Source of the DNA: Rhodocyclaceae bacterium
Lineage (GTDB): Bacteria > Pseudomonadota > Gammaproteobacteria > Burkholderiales > Rhodocyclaceae
DNA: 47,267 bases
NCBI GenBank assembly: GCA_008933825.1
Contig: WBUF01000013.1
Location: forward strand, 1 to 47,267
Direction of reading: 5' to 3'
Below the pieces are notes generated by a model. That model searched no databases. It was given only the letters and a program-made list of their open reading frames with translations, and was not told where the DNA came from. The first letter of the stretch is position 1. Every line of letters starts with the position of its first letter. Made by a program: the position numbers and the translations under genes. Of this stretch, positions 30,637-41,282 are shown one piece after another.

Positions 30637-31917
30637 ATGTCCGCCCGCGAACCCTTGCCCGAAGCGCAGACCGAGGACCATGGCCTGCTGCGCTTTCTCA
30701 CCTGCGGCAGCGTCGACGACGGCAAGAGCACGCTGATCGGCCGCCTGCTCTACGACAGCAAGTCGATCCTCGCCGACACCCTGCACGCCATCGAGCGCAC
30801 CTCGCGAAAACGCGGCCTCGATGCGGCGGACCTGTCGCTGCTCACCGACGGCCTGCAGGCCGAGCGCGAGCAGGGCATCACCATCGACGTCGCCTACCGT
30901 TACTTCTCGACCGGCACGCGCAAGTACATCATCGCCGACGCGCCCGGCCACGAGCAGTACACCCGCAACATGGTGACGGCGGCCTCCACCGCCGATCTCG
31001 CCATCATCCTGGCCGATGCGCGCAAGGGCGTGCTGACGCAGACGCGGCGGCATTCGACCATCGCCCACCTCGTCGGCATTCCACACCTGGTGGTCGCCGT
31101 CAACAAGATGGACCTGATCGATTACTCGCAGGAATTCTTCGATCGCATCCGCCAGGATTACCTGCGCTTCGCCGCCAGGTTGGGCATCCGCGACGTGCGC
31201 TTTGTCCCGCTTTCGGCGCTCAACGGCGACATGGTGGTGGCACGCGGCAACCGCCTCGCCTGGTACGCCGGGCCGACGCTGATGGAGATCCTCGAATCGG
31301 CCCCGGCCGCGCACGCCGATCCGGGGGAACCCCTCCGCTTTCCCGTGCAGTACGTCTGCCGGCCGCGCACGGCGGAACATCACGACTTCCGGGGCTATAT
31401 GGGGCGGGTCGAGTCCGGCGAAATCCGCGTCGGCGACGAGGTGCAGGTGCTGCCCTCCGGCCTGAAGACCCGCGTCCGCGAGATCCGCCTGCTCGACCAG
31501 CCCCTGCCAGCGGCGCAGAGCGAACGCTCGGTCACCCTGCTGCTGGAAGACGAGGTGGATGTTTCGCGCGGCGACATGATAGTCAGTCCCGCCGGCACGG
31601 CGCACGCGACGAAGCTGATCGAGGCGATGGTCTGCTGGCTGGCGGACACGCCGCTCGAACCCGCCCGCAAGTACGTCGTTCGCCACACGACGCGCGAGAC
31701 GAAGGCGCTGGTGGCGGCCATCGAGTACCGCCAGGACATCAACGAACTGAAGCGCGTCGCAGGCGGCCGGCTGGAAATGAACGACATCGGCAGCGTCACC
31801 TTCAAGCTGGCGCAGCCGCTGTTCGTCGACCCCTACCGCGAGAACCGCGCCACCGGCGCCTTCATCCTCATCGACGAAGCGAGCAACAATACGGTCGGCG
31901 CGGGGATGATCGTCTAG
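30637..31917 (+). CDS. cysN: Sulfate adenylyltransferase subunit 1, GTPase (CysN)
   Basis: 426 residues from the ATG at 30637. An upstream in-frame ATG at 30583 lies in the island tail and would add 18 residues unlike CysN. It is an EF-Tu-like GTPase that drives ATP sulfurylase: G1 GSVDDGKST at residues 24-32, G3 DAPGHEQY, G4 NKMD. There is no fused CysC kinase domain. No clear ribosome binding site precedes the ATG, and the normal coupling to cysD is lost because the island lies between them. Transcription must now come from the island or its AT-rich end. Its stop overlaps the stop of the convergent downstream gene by 3 bases. Confidence 0.95.
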   Translation: MSAREPLPEAQTEDHGLLRFLTCGSVDDGKSTLIGRLLYDSKSILADTLHAIERTSRKRGLDAADLSLLTDGLQAEREQGITIDVAYRYFSTGTRKYIIADAPGHEQYTRNMVTAASTADLAIILADARKGVLTQTRRHSTIAHLVGIPHLVVAVNKMDLIDYSQEFFDRIRQDYLRFAARLGIRDVRFVPLSALNGDMVVARGNRLAWYAGPTLMEILESAPAAHADPGEPLRFPVQYVCRPRTAEHHDFRGYMGRVESGEIRVGDEVQVLPSGLKTRVREIRLLDQPLPAAQSERSVTLLLEDEVDVSRGDMIVSPAGTAHATKLIEAMVCWLADTPLEPARKYVVRHTTRETKALVAAIEYRQDINELKRVAGGRLEMNDIGSVTFKLAQPLFVDPYRENRATGAFILIDEASNNTVGAGMIV

Positions 31918-32900
31918 ACAGACTCCGGGTAGCCGAACAGGCCCGGCGTGCCGCCGGTATGCACGAACAGCAGGGACTGATCCTTGCCGTAGCGGCCGCT
32001 GCGCGCCAGCGCGATGAATCCGGCAAAGGCCTTGCCGGTGTAGACGGGATCGAGCACGAGGCCTTCGAAGCGCGCCGCCATCGAGAGCGCTTCGCGCATC
32101 GACTCGCTCGGTCGCGCGTAGCCGGGGCCGACGAACTCGTCGAGCACCTCGACGGTCGATTCGATGTCCGTCTCCTCCTGTCCTAGCAGGCGCAACGCCT
32201 CGGCCGCCTGCCCGGCCGCCAGGACTTCCTGCTCGGTACGCGTGCCCTCGACGGCGATGCCGATCACCGGCACGCCGTCCGCCAGCTTCATGCCGGCCAC
32301 CAGCCCGCCCTGCGTGCCGCCGCTGCCGGTGGTGACAACGACGGCGTCGAAGCGCACGTTCATCTCATCCGACTGCAAGAGAATTTCATTCGCGCAGGCG
32401 ACGTAGCCGAGATTGCCCAGCCCGCAGCTGCCGCCGACGGGAATGCAGTACGGTCGCTGTCCCTCCGCCCGTAATATCTCGGCACGTACCGCCATGCGTT
32501 CCTCGCGGCTCTCCTGCGCCTGCAACTCATGCAGGCGCGCACCGAACAAGCGGTCGAGCAGCAGATTGCCGCTGTGAAGATAGGCCTCGCTGGCATGGCT
32601 GCCGCGGCGCAGGATCAACTCACAATCGAGCCCGAGCCGGGCGCAGGCGGCGGCGGTCAGCCGCGCGTGATTGGATTGCAGCGCGCCGACCGTCAGCACC
32701 ACCTCGGCGTCCTGCGCCCGCGCCTCGCCGAGGAGGAACTCCAGCTTGCGCAGCTTGTTGCCGCCAAGGCCGAGTCCGGTGAGATCGTCGCGCTTGACAT
32801 AGAGTTTCGGTCCGTCCAGATGCGCGGAAAGGCGCGGCAGCGGCTCGATCGGCGTCGGCAGCCGTGCCAACAAGATACGCGGAAATTGGGCAATATCCAT
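31914..32900 (-). CDS. PLP-dependent D-cysteine desulfhydrase/ACC deaminase family enzyme
   Basis: 328 residues, the normal family length. The PLP lysine is in GLGLGGNKLRKLEF. The cofactor-binding serine/asparagine motif is LQSNHARLTAAA, and the phosphate site is in VTTGSGGTQGG. DPVYTGKAFAGF and HTGGTPGLFGY near the end are typical of D-cysteine desulfhydrases. The likely reaction is breakdown of D-cysteine to pyruvate, sulfide and ammonia; L-cysteate sulfo-lyase or ACC deaminase activity cannot be excluded. It is convergent with cysN. The sulfur-gene context favours a sulfur substrate. Confidence 0.82.
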   Translation of the reverse strand: MDIAQFPRILLARLPTPIEPLPRLSAHLDGPKLYVKRDDLTGLGLGGNKLRKLEFLLGEARAQDAEVVLTVGALQSNHARLTAAACARLGLDCELILRRGSHASEAYLHSGNLLLDRLFGARLHELQAQESREERMAVRAEILRAEGQRPYCIPVGGSCGLGNLGYVACANEILLQSDEMNVRFDAVVVTTGSGGTQGGLVAGMKLADGVPVIGIAVEGTRTEQEVLAAGQAAEALRLLGQEETDIESTVEVLDEFVGPGYARPSESMREALSMAARFEGLVLDPVYTGKAFAGFIALARSGRYGKDQSLLFVHTGGTPGLFGYPESV

Positions 32901-32935
32901 GGCGGCAGCTTAGCAGCCACAGCAGATATGACAAA

Positions 32936-32951
32936 GCCCGCCGAAGCGGGC
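32936..32951 (-). terminator. Rho-independent terminator after rplQ
   Basis: On the minus strand GCCCGC, loop TTCG, GCGGGC followed by TTTGTC. A 6-bp GC stem with a stable tetraloop and a short T-run, 27 bp after the rplQ stop, it ends the long ribosomal protein transcription unit before the PLP enzyme gene. Confidence 0.8.
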
Positions 32952-32977
32952 CTGCGCCGTATTGGAGAGACTGACTT

Positions 32978-33367
32978 TTATCCGGCGGCGGGTGTCTCGG
33001 CAGCCTGCTCCGGGCGATCCACCAGTTCGACCAGCGCCATCGGGGCGTTGTCGCCCTGGCGAAAGCCGAACTTGAGGATGCGCAGATAGCCGCCGTTGCG
33101 CTTGGCGAAGCGGGGACCCAGCTCGTCGAACAGTTTCACCACCATGTCGCGGTCGCGCAGGCGGTTGAAGGCGAGGCGGCGGTTGGCCAGCGAAGGCTTC
33201 TTGCCCAGCGTGATCATGGGCTCGACAACGCGGCGCAGTTCCTTGGCCTTGGGCAGCGTGGTCTTGATCGTCTCGTGACGCAGCAAGGAGTTGGTCATGT
33301 TGCGCAGCATCGCCAGGCGATGGCTGCTGGTTCGGTTGAGTTTGCGAAGGCCGTGGCGGTGGCGCAT
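32978..33367 (-). CDS. rplQ: Ribosomal protein L17
   Basis: 129 residues, with the characteristic start [17 protein letters not shown] and the central [13 protein letters not shown] segment. It belongs to the 50S subunit near the exit tunnel. It is the last gene of the alpha-operon part, 29 bp after rpoA, and is followed by a terminator. The Ala/Pro-rich tail ([10 protein letters not shown]) is a common proteobacterial variant. Confidence 0.97.
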   Translation of the reverse strand: MRHRHGLRKLNRTSSHRLAMLRNMTNSLLRHETIKTTLPKAKELRRVVEPMITLGKKPSLANRRLAFNRLRDRDMVVKLFDELGPRFAKRNGGYLRILKFGFRQGDNAPMALVELVDRPEQAAETPAAG

Positions 33368-33396
33368 GGGATACCTCTTGTGCTATCCGCTGCCGT

Positions 33397-34377
33397 TTAG
33401 GACAGCTTCTCCAGGCCCATCGGGGGCCAGTTTTCCAGTTTCATGCCAAGCGTGAGGCCGCGGGAGGCCAGCACTTCCTTGATCTCGTTGAGCGACTTGC
33501 GGCCGAGATTCGGCGTCTTCAGCAATTCCGTCTCGGTGCGCTGGATCAGGTCGCCGATGTAATAGATGTTCTCGGCCTTCAGGCAGTTGGCCGAGCGCAC
33601 CGTCAACTCGAGGTCGTCCACCGGACGCAGCAGGATCGGGTCGACCTGGCTGGGACGCGGCGCCTCGACGGCGATCGGCGTGCCCTCGAGGTCGGCAAAG
33701 ACGGAGAGCTGCTCCATCAGCACGCGCGCTGCGTAGCGAATGGCTTCCTCCGGCTCGATGGCGCCGTTGGTCTCGATGTCCATGATCAGCTTGTCGAGAT
33801 CGGTGCGCTGCTCGACACGGGCGGACTCGACCGAATAGGCGACGCGGCGAACCGGACTAAACGAGGCGTCTATCATGATGCGGCCGATACCCTTCGTTTC
33901 GCTGTTGCTTGGCCGGGTGTTGGCCGGCACATAGCCGCGACCGCTCTCGACCTTGATCTGCATCTCCAGCTTGCCGCCGGGGGCGACATGTGCAATGACG
34001 TGCTCGGGATTCATGATCTCGATATCGTGGCCAACCTCGATGTCGCTGGCGGTAACGACCCCCTCTCCCTGCCTGGACAGCGTCAGGATAGCCTCGCCAC
34101 GGTTGTGCATCTTCAGCACGACGCCTTTCAGATTGAGGATCAGGTCGACGACATCCTCGCGCACGCCGTCCAGGGTGGAATACTCGTGCAGCACACCCTC
34201 GATGTTTACCTCGGTAGGCGCCGAGCCGGGCATCGAGGAAAGCAGGATGCGGCGCAGGGCGTTGCCGAGCGTGTGGCCATAACCGCGCTCGAACGGTTCC
34301 ATGACGACGCGCGCATGCACCGGGGAGAGGGTTTGCACATCGATGATGCGCGGTTTCAGCAGCGAAGTCGCTTGCAT
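33397..34377 (-). CDS. rpoA: RNA polymerase alpha subunit
   Basis: 326 residues, normal length. The N-terminal domain (about 1-235) dimerises and nucleates RNA polymerase ([20 protein letters not shown]). After a linker, the C-terminal domain (about 250-315) carries the DNA- and activator-contacting segment [20 protein letters not shown] and [14 protein letters not shown]. It lies between rpsD and rplQ, its standard place. Confidence 0.98.
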   Translation of the reverse strand: MQATSLLKPRIIDVQTLSPVHARVVMEPFERGYGHTLGNALRRILLSSMPGSAPTEVNIEGVLHEYSTLDGVREDVVDLILNLKGVVLKMHNRGEAILTLSRQGEGVVTASDIEVGHDIEIMNPEHVIAHVAPGGKLEMQIKVESGRGYVPANTRPSNSETKGIGRIMIDASFSPVRRVAYSVESARVEQRTDLDKLIMDIETNGAIEPEEAIRYAARVLMEQLSVFADLEGTPIAVEAPRPSQVDPILLRPVDDLELTVRSANCLKAENIYYIGDLIQRTETELLKTPNLGRKSLNEIKEVLASRGLTLGMKLENWPPMGLEKLS

Positions 34378-34416
34378 CTGGTTCCCTTCAGGTTCGTTGC
34401 GTCAGCAAGACTCGGA

Positions 34417-35046
34417 TTAGCGCGAATACAATTCGACGACCAGGCTTTCGTTGATCGTCGCCGGCAGTTCAGTGCGAGCCGGGTAGGCCTTGAACACACC
34501 CTTGCCTGCCTTGGCATCGACCTCGATCCACTCCGGGAAGCCGCGTGACTCGGCGGCATCGAGAGCGGCCTTGACGCGCAGGTGCCCCCGCGCCTTTTCG
34601 GCCAGCTCGACGGTATCGCCGGGGCGCAGGTCGAAGGAGGGGATGTTCACCCGCTTGCCATTGACCAGCACGCCGTTGTGGCGAACCAGCTGGCGCGCCT
34701 CCGCTCGCGAGGCGCCGAAACCCATGCGGTAGGCAACGGTGTCGAGGCGGCTTTCCAGCAGTTGCAGGAGGTTCTCGCCGGTCTGGCCTTTGCGGCGGTC
34801 GGCTTCGGCATAGACTTTTCTGAACTGGCGCTCAAGGACGCCGTAAGTGCGACGGATCTTCTGCTTCTCGCGCAATTGCACGCCATAGCCGGACAGGCGC
34901 TGGCCGGATTTCTGTCCGTGCTGGCCGGGGGCATAGGAACGGCGCTCGACTGCGCACTTGTCGGTAAAGCACTTCTCGCCTTTCAGGAAAAGCTTTTCAC
35001 CTTCCCTGCGGCACTGGCGGCATTTGGCATCTAGGTTGCGGGCCAC
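34417..35046 (-). CDS. rpsD: Ribosomal protein S4
   Basis: 209 residues. The N-terminus has Cys9, Cys12, Cys26 and Cys31 (KCRQC...EKCFTDKC), a zinc-binding arrangement. The S4 RNA-binding domain spans about 98-160 ([20 protein letters not shown]). S4 is a primary 16S rRNA-binding protein, and in relatives it represses the alpha operon by binding its mRNA; no such site was identified here. Confidence 0.98.
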   Translation of the reverse strand: MARNLDAKCRQCRREGEKLFLKGEKCFTDKCAVERRSYAPGQHGQKSGQRLSGYGVQLREKQKIRRTYGVLERQFRKVYAEADRRKGQTGENLLQLLESRLDTVAYRMGFGASRAEARQLVRHNGVLVNGKRVNIPSFDLRPGDTVELAEKARGHLRVKAALDAAESRGFPEWIEVDAKAGKGVFKAYPARTELPATINESLVVELYSR

Positions 35047-35071
35047 GATTTGACTCCTGTCGTTCCGGCTC

Positions 35072-35467
35072 TCAGACGCGGCGCTTTTTCGGCGGGCGGC
35101 AGCCGTTGTGGGGGATCGGCGTGATGTCGGTGATGCTGGTGATCTTCATGCCGATGGCGTTAAGCGCGCGCACGGCCGATTCCCGGCCAGGACCGGGGCC
35201 GGTAATGCGCACCTCGAGATTCTTCACGCCGCATTCCTGCGCGGCCTTTCCGGCGTGTTCGGCAGCGACCTGGGCGGCGAAGGGCGTGCTCTTGCGCGAG
35301 CCCTTGAAGCCTGCGCCCCCGGATGTCGCCCAGGAAAGGGCGTTGCCTTGGCGGTCGGTAATCGTGATGATTGTGTTGTTGAAGGAAGCATGAACGTGCG
35401 CGATCCCTTCGGCAACGTTCTTCTTGACCTTCTTGCGCGCCTTCGCGGCGGTGGACTTGGTTACCAT
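35072..35467 (-). CDS. rpsK: Ribosomal protein S11
   Basis: 131 residues, ending in the typical [29 protein letters not shown] near the N-terminus is diagnostic. S11 is on the 30S platform near the mRNA exit. It is followed by rpsD with 25 bp between. Confidence 0.98.
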   Translation of the reverse strand: MVTKSTAAKARKKVKKNVAEGIAHVHASFNNTIITITDRQGNALSWATSGGAGFKGSRKSTPFAAQVAAEHAGKAAQECGVKNLEVRITGPGPGRESAVRALNAIGMKITSITDITPIPHNGCRPPKKRRV

Positions 35468-35479
35468 CAGTATCTTTCC

Positions 35480-35842
35480 TTACTTCGTCACGCGAATCGC
35501 CTTGCGCGGTCCCTTGCGCGTGCGGGCGTTGGTGCGGGTACGCTGGCCGCGGCAGGGAAGACCCTTGCGATGGCGAACGCCGCGATAGCAGCCGAGGTCC
35601 ATCAGGCGCTTGATGCTCATCGTCACCTCGCGGCGCAGATCACCCTCGATGGTGAATTTGCCGACTTCTTCGCGCAGCTTGTCCATCTGCGAATCGGTCA
35701 GATCCTTGATCTTCGTTGCGTGAGCGATACCGGCTGCGTCGCAGATCTTCTGCGCGCGCGTGCGTCCAATGCCGTAGATCGCGGTCAGCGCGATGGCAGT
35801 GTGTTGTTGGTTGGGAATATTTACCCCAGCGATGCGGGCCAT
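35480..35842 (-). CDS. rpsM: Ribosomal protein S13
   Basis: 120 residues. [20 protein letters not shown] and the basic tail [20 protein letters not shown] are typical. S13 sits in the 30S head and contacts the P-site tRNA and the large subunit. It lies 65 bp after rpmJ and opens the alpha-operon part. Confidence 0.98.
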   Translation of the reverse strand: MARIAGVNIPNQQHTAIALTAIYGIGRTRAQKICDAAGIAHATKIKDLTDSQMDKLREEVGKFTIEGDLRREVTMSIKRLMDLGCYRGVRHRKGLPCRGQRTRTNARTRKGPRKAIRVTK

Positions 35843-35907
35843 AGATCAGACCTTTCGTCACCCCGAAAAAGCTAAACCGTAAATTATAGCCGAGTCGTCA
35901 CGCACGA

Positions 35908-36021
35908 TCAACCTTGGCGCTGCTTGTGGCGAGGGTCCTTGCAAATAATGCGGACCACGCCATTGCGGCGGATGACCTTGCAGTTGCGGCACAACTTCTT
36001 GACCGATGCGAGAACTTTCAT
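35908..36021 (-). CDS. rpmJ: Ribosomal protein L36
   Basis: 37 residues; its shortness makes it easy to miss. The protein runs [20 protein letters not shown], then [17 protein letters not shown]. Three cysteines and a histidine form the zinc-containing version of L36. It lies between infA and rpsM, the usual place, with 23 bp after infA. Confidence 0.97.
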   Translation of the reverse strand: MKVLASVKKLCRNCKVIRRNGVVRIICKDPRHKQRQG

Positions 36022-36044
36022 ATTGTTTCTCCCGTAATGCTTCC

Positions 36045-36263
36045 CTACTTGGCGCGAAAGGTGATGCGGCCCTTGGTCAGGTCGTAGGGCGTCATCTGCA
36101 CCGTCACCTTGTCGCCCGGCAGGATGCGTATGTAGTGCATACGCATCTTGCCCGAAATGAATGCATGAATCACGTGGCCGTTCTCGAGCTTCACCTTGAA
36201 GGTTGCGTTGGGGAGATTTTCCTGAACCTCGCCCTGCATTTCGATGACGTCTTCCTTGGCCAT
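36045..36263 (-). CDS. infA: Translation initiation factor IF-1
   Basis: 72 residues of a single S1-like OB fold ([29 protein letters not shown]). It binds the 30S A site during initiation. Its place between secY and rpmJ is typical of betaproteobacteria, unlike E. coli where infA is elsewhere. It starts 5 bp after the secY stop. Confidence 0.97.
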   Translation of the reverse strand: MAKEDVIEMQGEVQENLPNATFKVKLENGHVIHAFISGKMRMHYIRILPGDKVTVQMTPYDLTKGRITFRAK

Positions 36264-36268
36264 GCGCC

Positions 36269-37594
36269 CTATCTGCCGGGGATACCCGCCCCCCTGAAAT
36301 TCGCCTTCTTCAACAGGCTCTCATACTGATGCGACATGATGTAGGCCTGCACCTGCGACATGAAATCCATGGTCACCACGACAATGATCAGCAGACTGGT
36401 GCCGCCGAAGTAAAATGGAACATTCCACTTGAGAATGAGAAATTCCGGCAACAGGCAAACCAGCGTAATGTAGATGGCGCCCGCCAGCGTCAGGCGCATC
36501 AGTATCTTGTCAATGTAGCGCGCGGTCTGCTCTCCCGGCCGGATACCGGGTACGAAGGCGCCGCTCTTTTTCAGGTTGTCGGCCGTCTCCTTCGAATTGA
36601 ATACCAGCGCGGTATAGAAGAAGCAGAAAAATACGATTGCCGCGGCATACAGCATCACGTAGATCGGCTGACCGGGAGACAGCGTCGCAGCGATGTCCTT
36701 CAGCCAGAACATGCCCTCGCTCGATCCAAACCAGCCGGCCACCGTGGCCGGAAAGAGGATGATCGACGAGGCGAAGATCGGCGGGATCACGCCGGACATG
36801 TTCAGTTTCAGTGGCAGGTGCGAGCTTTGACCGCCATAAATCTTGTTGCCGACCTGGCGCTTGGCATAATTGACCAGGATCTTGCGCTGGCCGCGCTCGA
36901 CAAAAACGACGAATCCTGTCACCAAGAATACCAGGGCAATGATGAAAATCGCCGTCAGTGCATGCATGGCACCCGTTCGCACCAGTTCGAGCAGGCCGCC
37001 GATGGCGCTGGGCAGGCCGGCAATGATACCGGCAAAGATGATGATCGAAATGCCGTTGCCCAGGCCGCGTTCCGTGATCTGCTCGCCCAGCCACATGAGA
37101 AACATGGTTCCCGTCAGCAGTGTCGTCACGCAGGTGACTCGGAACAGTATGCCCGGGTCCAGCACCAGGCCCGCCTGCGATTCGAGCGCTATGGCGATGC
37201 CCAGTCCCTGCACCAAGGCCAGCAGTACCGTGCCATAGCGGGTGTATTGCGTAATCTTGCGGCGACCGGCTTCACCTTCCTTTTTCAGCACCTCCAGGGA
37301 AGGCACGGCCACGGTCATCAACTGCATGATGATCGAAGCCGAGATGTAAGGCATGATGCCGAGCGCAAAAATGGTGAAGCGGGAGAGCGCGCCGCCGGAG
37401 AACAGATTGAAGATGCCAAGGATGCCGCCCTGCTGGCCCTGAAAAAGCTCGGCCAGCCGCACCGGGTCAATGCCCGGTACGGGAATGTGCGCGCCGACAC
37501 GGTAGACGATCAGCGCACCGAGCAGGAAGAACAGTCGGCGCTTGAGGTCGCCGAACTTGCCGGCCTTGCCCAGGGTTGTGGTTTCGTTGGCCAA
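36269..37594 (-). CDS. secY: Preprotein translocase subunit SecY
   Basis: 441 residues with ten hydrophobic membrane segments. Family motifs include RIPVPG-type [16 protein letters not shown] near the first helix, [20 protein letters not shown] and the final segment [19 protein letters not shown] region. It forms the protein-conducting channel in the inner membrane with SecE and SecG. It is in its standard place after rplO. Confidence 0.97.
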   Translation of the reverse strand: MANETTTLGKAGKFGDLKRRLFFLLGALIVYRVGAHIPVPGIDPVRLAELFQGQQGGILGIFNLFSGGALSRFTIFALGIMPYISASIIMQLMTVAVPSLEVLKKEGEAGRRKITQYTRYGTVLLALVQGLGIAIALESQAGLVLDPGILFRVTCVTTLLTGTMFLMWLGEQITERGLGNGISIIIFAGIIAGLPSAIGGLLELVRTGAMHALTAIFIIALVFLVTGFVVFVERGQRKILVNYAKRQVGNKIYGGQSSHLPLKLNMSGVIPPIFASSIILFPATVAGWFGSSEGMFWLKDIAATLSPGQPIYVMLYAAAIVFFCFFYTALVFNSKETADNLKKSGAFVPGIRPGEQTARYIDKILMRLTLAGAIYITLVCLLPEFLILKWNVPFYFGGTSLLIIVVVTMDFMSQVQAYIMSHQYESLLKKANFRGAGIPGR

Positions 37595-37608
37595 GATCTT
37601 TCCCGCGA

Positions 37609-38046
37609 TTACTCCGCCACGACGCTGCCGCCAGCCGCTTCGATGGCTGCCTTGGCACCCTTGCTGGCGCCGACACCCTTGAGCGAGACCTTCTTGGCCA
37701 GCTTGCCGGACAAAATCACCTTTGCAGACAGGGCGTCGCCCGGCACCACGCCGGCCTGCTTCAACACCAGCAGGTCGACTTCGCCTACGGGCAGCTTCTC
37801 GAGATCGGACAGGCGCACCTCAACGTTGAGTGCGCGCGTCAGTGAGGTGAAGCCGCGCTTGGGCAGGCGACGGGCAAGGGGCATCTGACCGCCCTCGAAG
37901 CCGACCTTGTGGAAACCACCGGCGCGGGACGTCTGCCCCTTGTGGCCGCGGCCGGCCGTCTTGCCGAGGCCGCTGCCAATGCCGCGTCCGACGCGGCGTC
38001 TGGTGCGCTTGGCGCCAGACGCAGGTTTGAGTTTGTTCAGTTCCAT
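37609..38046 (-). CDS. rplO: Ribosomal protein L15
   Basis: 145 residues. The glycine/basic-rich start ([20 protein letters not shown]) followed by [12 protein letters not shown] is diagnostic. It is a 50S assembly protein. It begins one base after the rpmD stop and ends 14 bp before secY. Confidence 0.97.
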   Translation of the reverse strand: MELNKLKPASGAKRTRRRVGRGIGSGLGKTAGRGHKGQTSRAGGFHKVGFEGGQMPLARRLPKRGFTSLTRALNVEVRLSDLEKLPVGEVDLLVLKQAGVVPGDALSAKVILSGKLAKKVSLKGVGASKGAKAAIEAAGGSVVAE

Positions 38047-38229
38047 TCAGCCCTCACACTTCACGAGGTAGGCAACCTTGTTGATCATGCCGCGCACCGC
38101 AGGCGTGTCGATCAGTTCCACCGTATGGTTGCGACGCTTGAGCCCGAGGCCGCGCACCGTGGCGCGATGGTCCTGCTTGGTGCCCATAAGCCCCTTGAGC
38201 AGAGTGACTTTGACTTTCTTTTCGGCCAT
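38047..38229 (-). CDS. rpmD: Ribosomal protein L30
   Basis: 60 residues, the usual bacterial L30 length, with the typical [20 protein letters not shown]. It is packed between rpsE and rplO with gaps of 3 bp and none. Confidence 0.96.
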   Translation of the reverse strand: MAEKKVKVTLLKGLMGTKQDHRATVRGLGLKRRNHTVELIDTPAVRGMINKVAYLVKCEG

Positions 38230-38232
38230 GGC

Positions 38233-38757
38233 TTACCCCTGGATCTCCGCGACGGCTTTGCCGCGCTTCGCAGCGACTTCGGCAGGCGTACTCATCTTGG
38301 CAAGCCCGTCCAGGGTCGCACGCACCACGTTGTACGGGTTGGTCGAGCCAAGGCACTTGGCCAGCACGTCAGTCACGCCCATCACCTCGAATACGGCGCG
38401 CATCGGCCCGCCGGCGATGATGCCGGTGCCGGCCGAAGCGGGCTGCATCAGGACGCGCGAGGCACCATGCTCGCCGATCACGGTGTGATGCAGAGTGCCG
38501 TTCTTGAGGGAAATCTTCACCATCTTGCGACGGGCCTCTTCCATGGCTTTCTGCACGGCAACGGGCACTTCACGAGACTTTCCCTTGCCCATGCCAATGC
38601 CACCGTCGCCATCCCCGACAACGGTCAGCGCGGCGAAGCCGAGGATACGGCCGCCTTTCACCACCTTGGTGACACGGTTGATGGAGACCATCTTCTCGCG
38701 CAGGCCGTCGTCGCGCTCCTCTGACGCCTGCGGTTTTCTCGTCTGCGGTTTTGCCAT
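38233..38757 (-). CDS. rpsE: Ribosomal protein S5
   Basis: 174 residues. The double-stranded RNA-binding type N-domain contains [20 protein letters not shown], the C-domain [21 protein letters not shown]5 contributes to decoding accuracy on the 30S. It has a basic N-terminal extension ([14 protein letters not shown]). Confidence 0.97.
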   Translation of the reverse strand: MAKPQTRKPQASEERDDGLREKMVSINRVTKVVKGGRILGFAALTVVGDGDGGIGMGKGKSREVPVAVQKAMEEARRKMVKISLKNGTLHHTVIGEHGASRVLMQPASAGTGIIAGGPMRAVFEVMGVTDVLAKCLGSTNPYNVVRATLDGLAKMSTPAEVAAKRGKAVAEIQG

Positions 38758-38769
38758 TGCTAACCTCGC

Positions 38770-39123
38770 TTAAAACTTGAGTCCGCCTTCACGCGCGGCC
38801 TCGGCCAGTGCCTTGACCCGGCCGTGGTACATGAAGCCGGATCGGTCGAACGCTACCGTCTCGATGCCGACGGCCTTGGCCCGCTCGGCAATCAGCTTGC
38901 CGACCAGAGAGGCCGCGCCGATGTTCCCGCCGCTTGGCACCTGCTTTCGCACATCCGGCTCAACCGTCGAGGCGGACGCGAGCACCTTGGCGCCGCTGCC
39001 ATCGATGATCTGGGCGTAGATATGACCGTTGGAGCGATGCACGCTAAGACGCACCGTCTTGAGTTCGGCAATCTTGGCTCGGGTTTTGCGAGCCCTGCGC
39101 AAACGCGCCTGCTTTTTGTCCAT
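38770..39123 (-). CDS. rplR: Ribosomal protein L18
   Basis: 117 residues, with [20 protein letters not shown] and [20 protein letters not shown] typical of L18, which binds 5S rRNA. It lies between rplF and rpsE with 12-bp gaps. Confidence 0.97.
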   Translation of the reverse strand: MDKKQARLRRARKTRAKIAELKTVRLSVHRSNGHIYAQIIDGSGAKVLASASTVEPDVRKQVPSGGNIGAASLVGKLIAERAKAVGIETVAFDRSGFMYHGRVKALAEAAREGGLKF

Positions 39124-39135
39124 TTTGCAATACCC

Positions 39136-39669
39136 TTACTTCTTCTTCGTTTCCTTGAGAACGATGACTTCGTCCGCGTAACGCACGCCCTTGCCCTTGT
39201 AGGGCTCCGGCGGCCGATAACCGCGAACTTCTGCCGCCACCTGGCCCACGACCTGCTTGTCGATTCCCTTGATGACGATTTCCGTCTGCGAGGGCGTTTC
39301 GACCTTGATGCCGGCCGGCATGTCATGCGCCACCGGGTGAGAGAAACCCAGCGTCAGGTTGAGCTTGCCGCCCTGCGCCTGAGCGCGGTAACCAACCCCG
39401 ACCAGCGTCAGCCTTTTCTCGAAACCCTTGGTAACGCCCGTGACCATGTTCGCCAGCAGGGCGCGCATGGTACCGGACTGAGCGCTACCGTCGTCCGCAC
39501 CTGCCGCCGACTTGCACAGCAACTTGTCGCCTTCGCGCTCGATGCTGACGGACGGATGCACCACCTGTTTGAGCGTACCGAGCGGGCCCTTGACGCTGAT
39601 CTCACCGGTGGACATCGTGACTTCGACACCCTTTGGGAGTTCGACGGGATATTTCGCAATACGTGACAT
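39136..39669 (-). CDS. rplF: Ribosomal protein L6
   Basis: 177 residues from the ATG at 39669, preceded by a clear AGGAGAAAG. An upstream in-frame ATG at 39714 would overlap rps[18 protein letters not shown] starts the mature form, and the C-terminal [20 protein letters not shown] is diagnostic. L6 is near the factor-binding centre of the 50S. Confidence 0.97.
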   Translation of the reverse strand: MSRIAKYPVELPKGVEVTMSTGEISVKGPLGTLKQVVHPSVSIEREGDKLLCKSAAGADDGSAQSGTMRALLANMVTGVTKGFEKRLTLVGVGYRAQAQGGKLNLTLGFSHPVAHDMPAGIKVETPSQTEIVIKGIDKQVVGQVAAEVRGYRPPEPYKGKGVRYADEVIVLKETKKK

Positions 39670-39679
39670 CGCTTTCTCC

Positions 39680-40075
39680 TTACGCCACGATGCACAGCAC
39701 TTCGCCGCCAACATTGGTGGCGCGCGCGCGACGGTCGGTCATGACGCCTTTCGGAGTCGAAACGATGGCGATACCGAGACCGTTCATCACGCGAGGCAGA
39801 TCGCTCGACCCCTTGTAGACCCGCAAGCCTGGGCGAGAAATGCGCTCGATGCGTTCTATCACGGGACGGCCCGCATAGTATTTGAGGGCAATGTTAAGCT
39901 GAGATTTGCCCTCCGCATCGCGCACGGCATAGTCGTCTATATAGCCCTCGTCCTTCAGCACGGCAGCGATAGCCACCTTGAGCTTCGAGGACGGCATGGC
40001 AACGAAGCCTTTCTGTGACATCTGCGCATTGCGGATGCGTGTCAGCATATCGGCGACCGGATCAGTCATGCTCAT
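39680..40075 (-). CDS. rpsH: Ribosomal protein S8
   Basis: 131 residues: [20 protein letters not shown] at the start and the C-terminal [20 protein letters not shown] that contacts 16S rRNA. In E. coli S8 also represses the spc operon through its mRNA; no such structure was established here. Confidence 0.97.
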   Translation of the reverse strand: MSMTDPVADMLTRIRNAQMSQKGFVAMPSSKLKVAIAAVLKDEGYIDDYAVRDAEGKSQLNIALKYYAGRPVIERIERISRPGLRVYKGSSDLPRVMNGLGIAIVSTPKGVMTDRRARATNVGGEVLCIVA

Positions 40076-40088
40076 TCTCGATCTCCTC

Positions 40089-40394
40089 TTACCAGCTGGC
40101 CTTGATCATGCCGGGCACCTCCCCGCGCATGGCCACTTCACGCAGCTTGTTGCGGCATAGGCCGAACTTTCGGAAATAGCCCCGCGGACGCCCGGTCAGC
40201 TCGCAACGATTGCGCTGACGCACAGGGCTGGCATTGCGCGGCAACTGCTGGAATTTCAGCCGTGCCGCCATGCGCTCTTCGTCACTAAGCTTGGCATTGT
40301 TGATGATGGCGAGCAGTTCGGCGCGCTTGGCGGCGTATTTGGCCACCTGCTTGGCGCGCTTGGCTTCGCGATTCTTGAGTGCAAGTTTCGCCAT
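40089..40394 (-). CDS. rpsN: Ribosomal protein S14
   Basis: 101 residues from the ATG at 40394, with GAGGGAG just upstream; a longer in-frame start at 40454 would lie inside rplE. It is the zinc-free long form (no CxxC pairs), with [20 protein letters not shown] and the typical [12 protein letters not shown] end. Confidence 0.97.
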   Translation of the reverse strand: MAKLALKNREAKRAKQVAKYAAKRAELLAIINNAKLSDEERMAARLKFQQLPRNASPVRQRNRCELTGRPRGYFRKFGLCRNKLREVAMRGEVPGMIKASW

Positions 40395-40401
40395 GGCTCC
40401 C

Positions 40402-40941
40402 TCAGTTCTTGAAGGGGAATTTGAAGGCGGCGAGGAGCGCCCTGGCTTCCTCATCGGTCTTCGCAGTTGTCGTGATGCTGATATTCATGCCGCGCAGGGC
40501 ATCGATCTTGTCGTACTCGATCTCGGGAAAAATGATCTGTTCTTTGACGCCAAGATTGTAGTTGCCGCGGCCGTCAAAAGCCTTACCGGAGATACCGCGA
40601 AAATCCCGAATGCGGGGCAACGCAACGCTGACCAGCCGATCGAGAAACTCGTACATGCGGCCACCACGCAACGTAACCATGCAGCCAATCGGGTAGCCCT
40701 CGCGGATCTTGAAACCGGCGATCGACTTCCTGGACTTGGTCGTGACAGGCTTCTGCCCGGCGATCTTGGCCATGTCGCCCACAGCATGATCTAGCACCTT
40801 CTTGTCGCCCACCGCTTCGCCCACGCCCATATTAAGCGTGATCTTGGTGATGCGAGGCACTTCCATGACCGATTTGTAACCGAACTGCTTGGTCAGCTCC
40901 GCCATCACGGTCTGTTTGTAGTACTCCTGCAAGCGCGCCAT
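40402..40941 (-). CDS. rplE: Ribosomal protein L5
   Basis: 179 residues: [20 protein letters not shown] start, [16 protein letters not shown], and the C-terminal [20 protein letters not shown]. It binds 5S rRNA and the P-site tRNA. Gaps are 12 bp to rplX and 7 bp to rpsN. Confidence 0.97.
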   Translation of the reverse strand: MARLQEYYKQTVMAELTKQFGYKSVMEVPRITKITLNMGVGEAVGDKKVLDHAVGDMAKIAGQKPVTTKSRKSIAGFKIREGYPIGCMVTLRGGRMYEFLDRLVSVALPRIRDFRGISGKAFDGRGNYNLGVKEQIIFPEIEYDKIDALRGMNISITTTAKTDEEARALLAAFKFPFKN

Positions 40942-40953
40942 ATATTTTCTTCC

Positions 40954-41271
40954 TTACGCTTCCACGGCTTCGCCGTTCGACTTGAACACGCGCACCTTGC
41001 GACCATCCTCAAGCGCCTTGAAGCCAACGCGGTCCGCCTTTTGGGTAGCCGGGTTGATTAACGCCAGGTTCGAAACATGAATTGGCATCTCCTTCTCCAG
41101 GATGCCGCCAGGCTGGCCCTTGACCGGATTCGGCCGCGTATGGCGCTTGACCTTGTTGACGCCTTCGACAAGCACCCGCTCGTCGTCGAAGCGGCGCAAC
41201 ACGGCACCCCGCTTGCCCTTGTCCTTGCCAGCGATAACGATAACGCTATCCCCCTTGCGAATCTTGTGCAT
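40954..41271 (-). CDS. rplX: Ribosomal protein L24
   Basis: 105 residues with the N-terminal KOW motif ([20 protein letters not shown]) and [16 protein letters not shown]24 is an early 50S assembly initiator. It follows rplN by 11 bp. Confidence 0.97.
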   Translation of the reverse strand: MHKIRKGDSVIVIAGKDKGKRGAVLRRFDDERVLVEGVNKVKRHTRPNPVKGQPGGILEKEMPIHVSNLALINPATQKADRVGFKALEDGRKVRVFKSNGEAVEA

Positions 41272-41282
41272 TTCCTGAGTCC

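Noticed and set aside
30321..32186. A 621-codon plus-strand frame overlapping cysN
   Set aside because: It is an out-of-frame shadow of cysN rich in Arg, Gly and Pro, starting in the AT-rich island tail; cysN has all GTPase motifs.
36329..37888. A 519-codon plus-strand frame opposite secY and rplO
   Set aside because: It is antisense to two certain genes, with biased His/Gln/Asp content and no domain.
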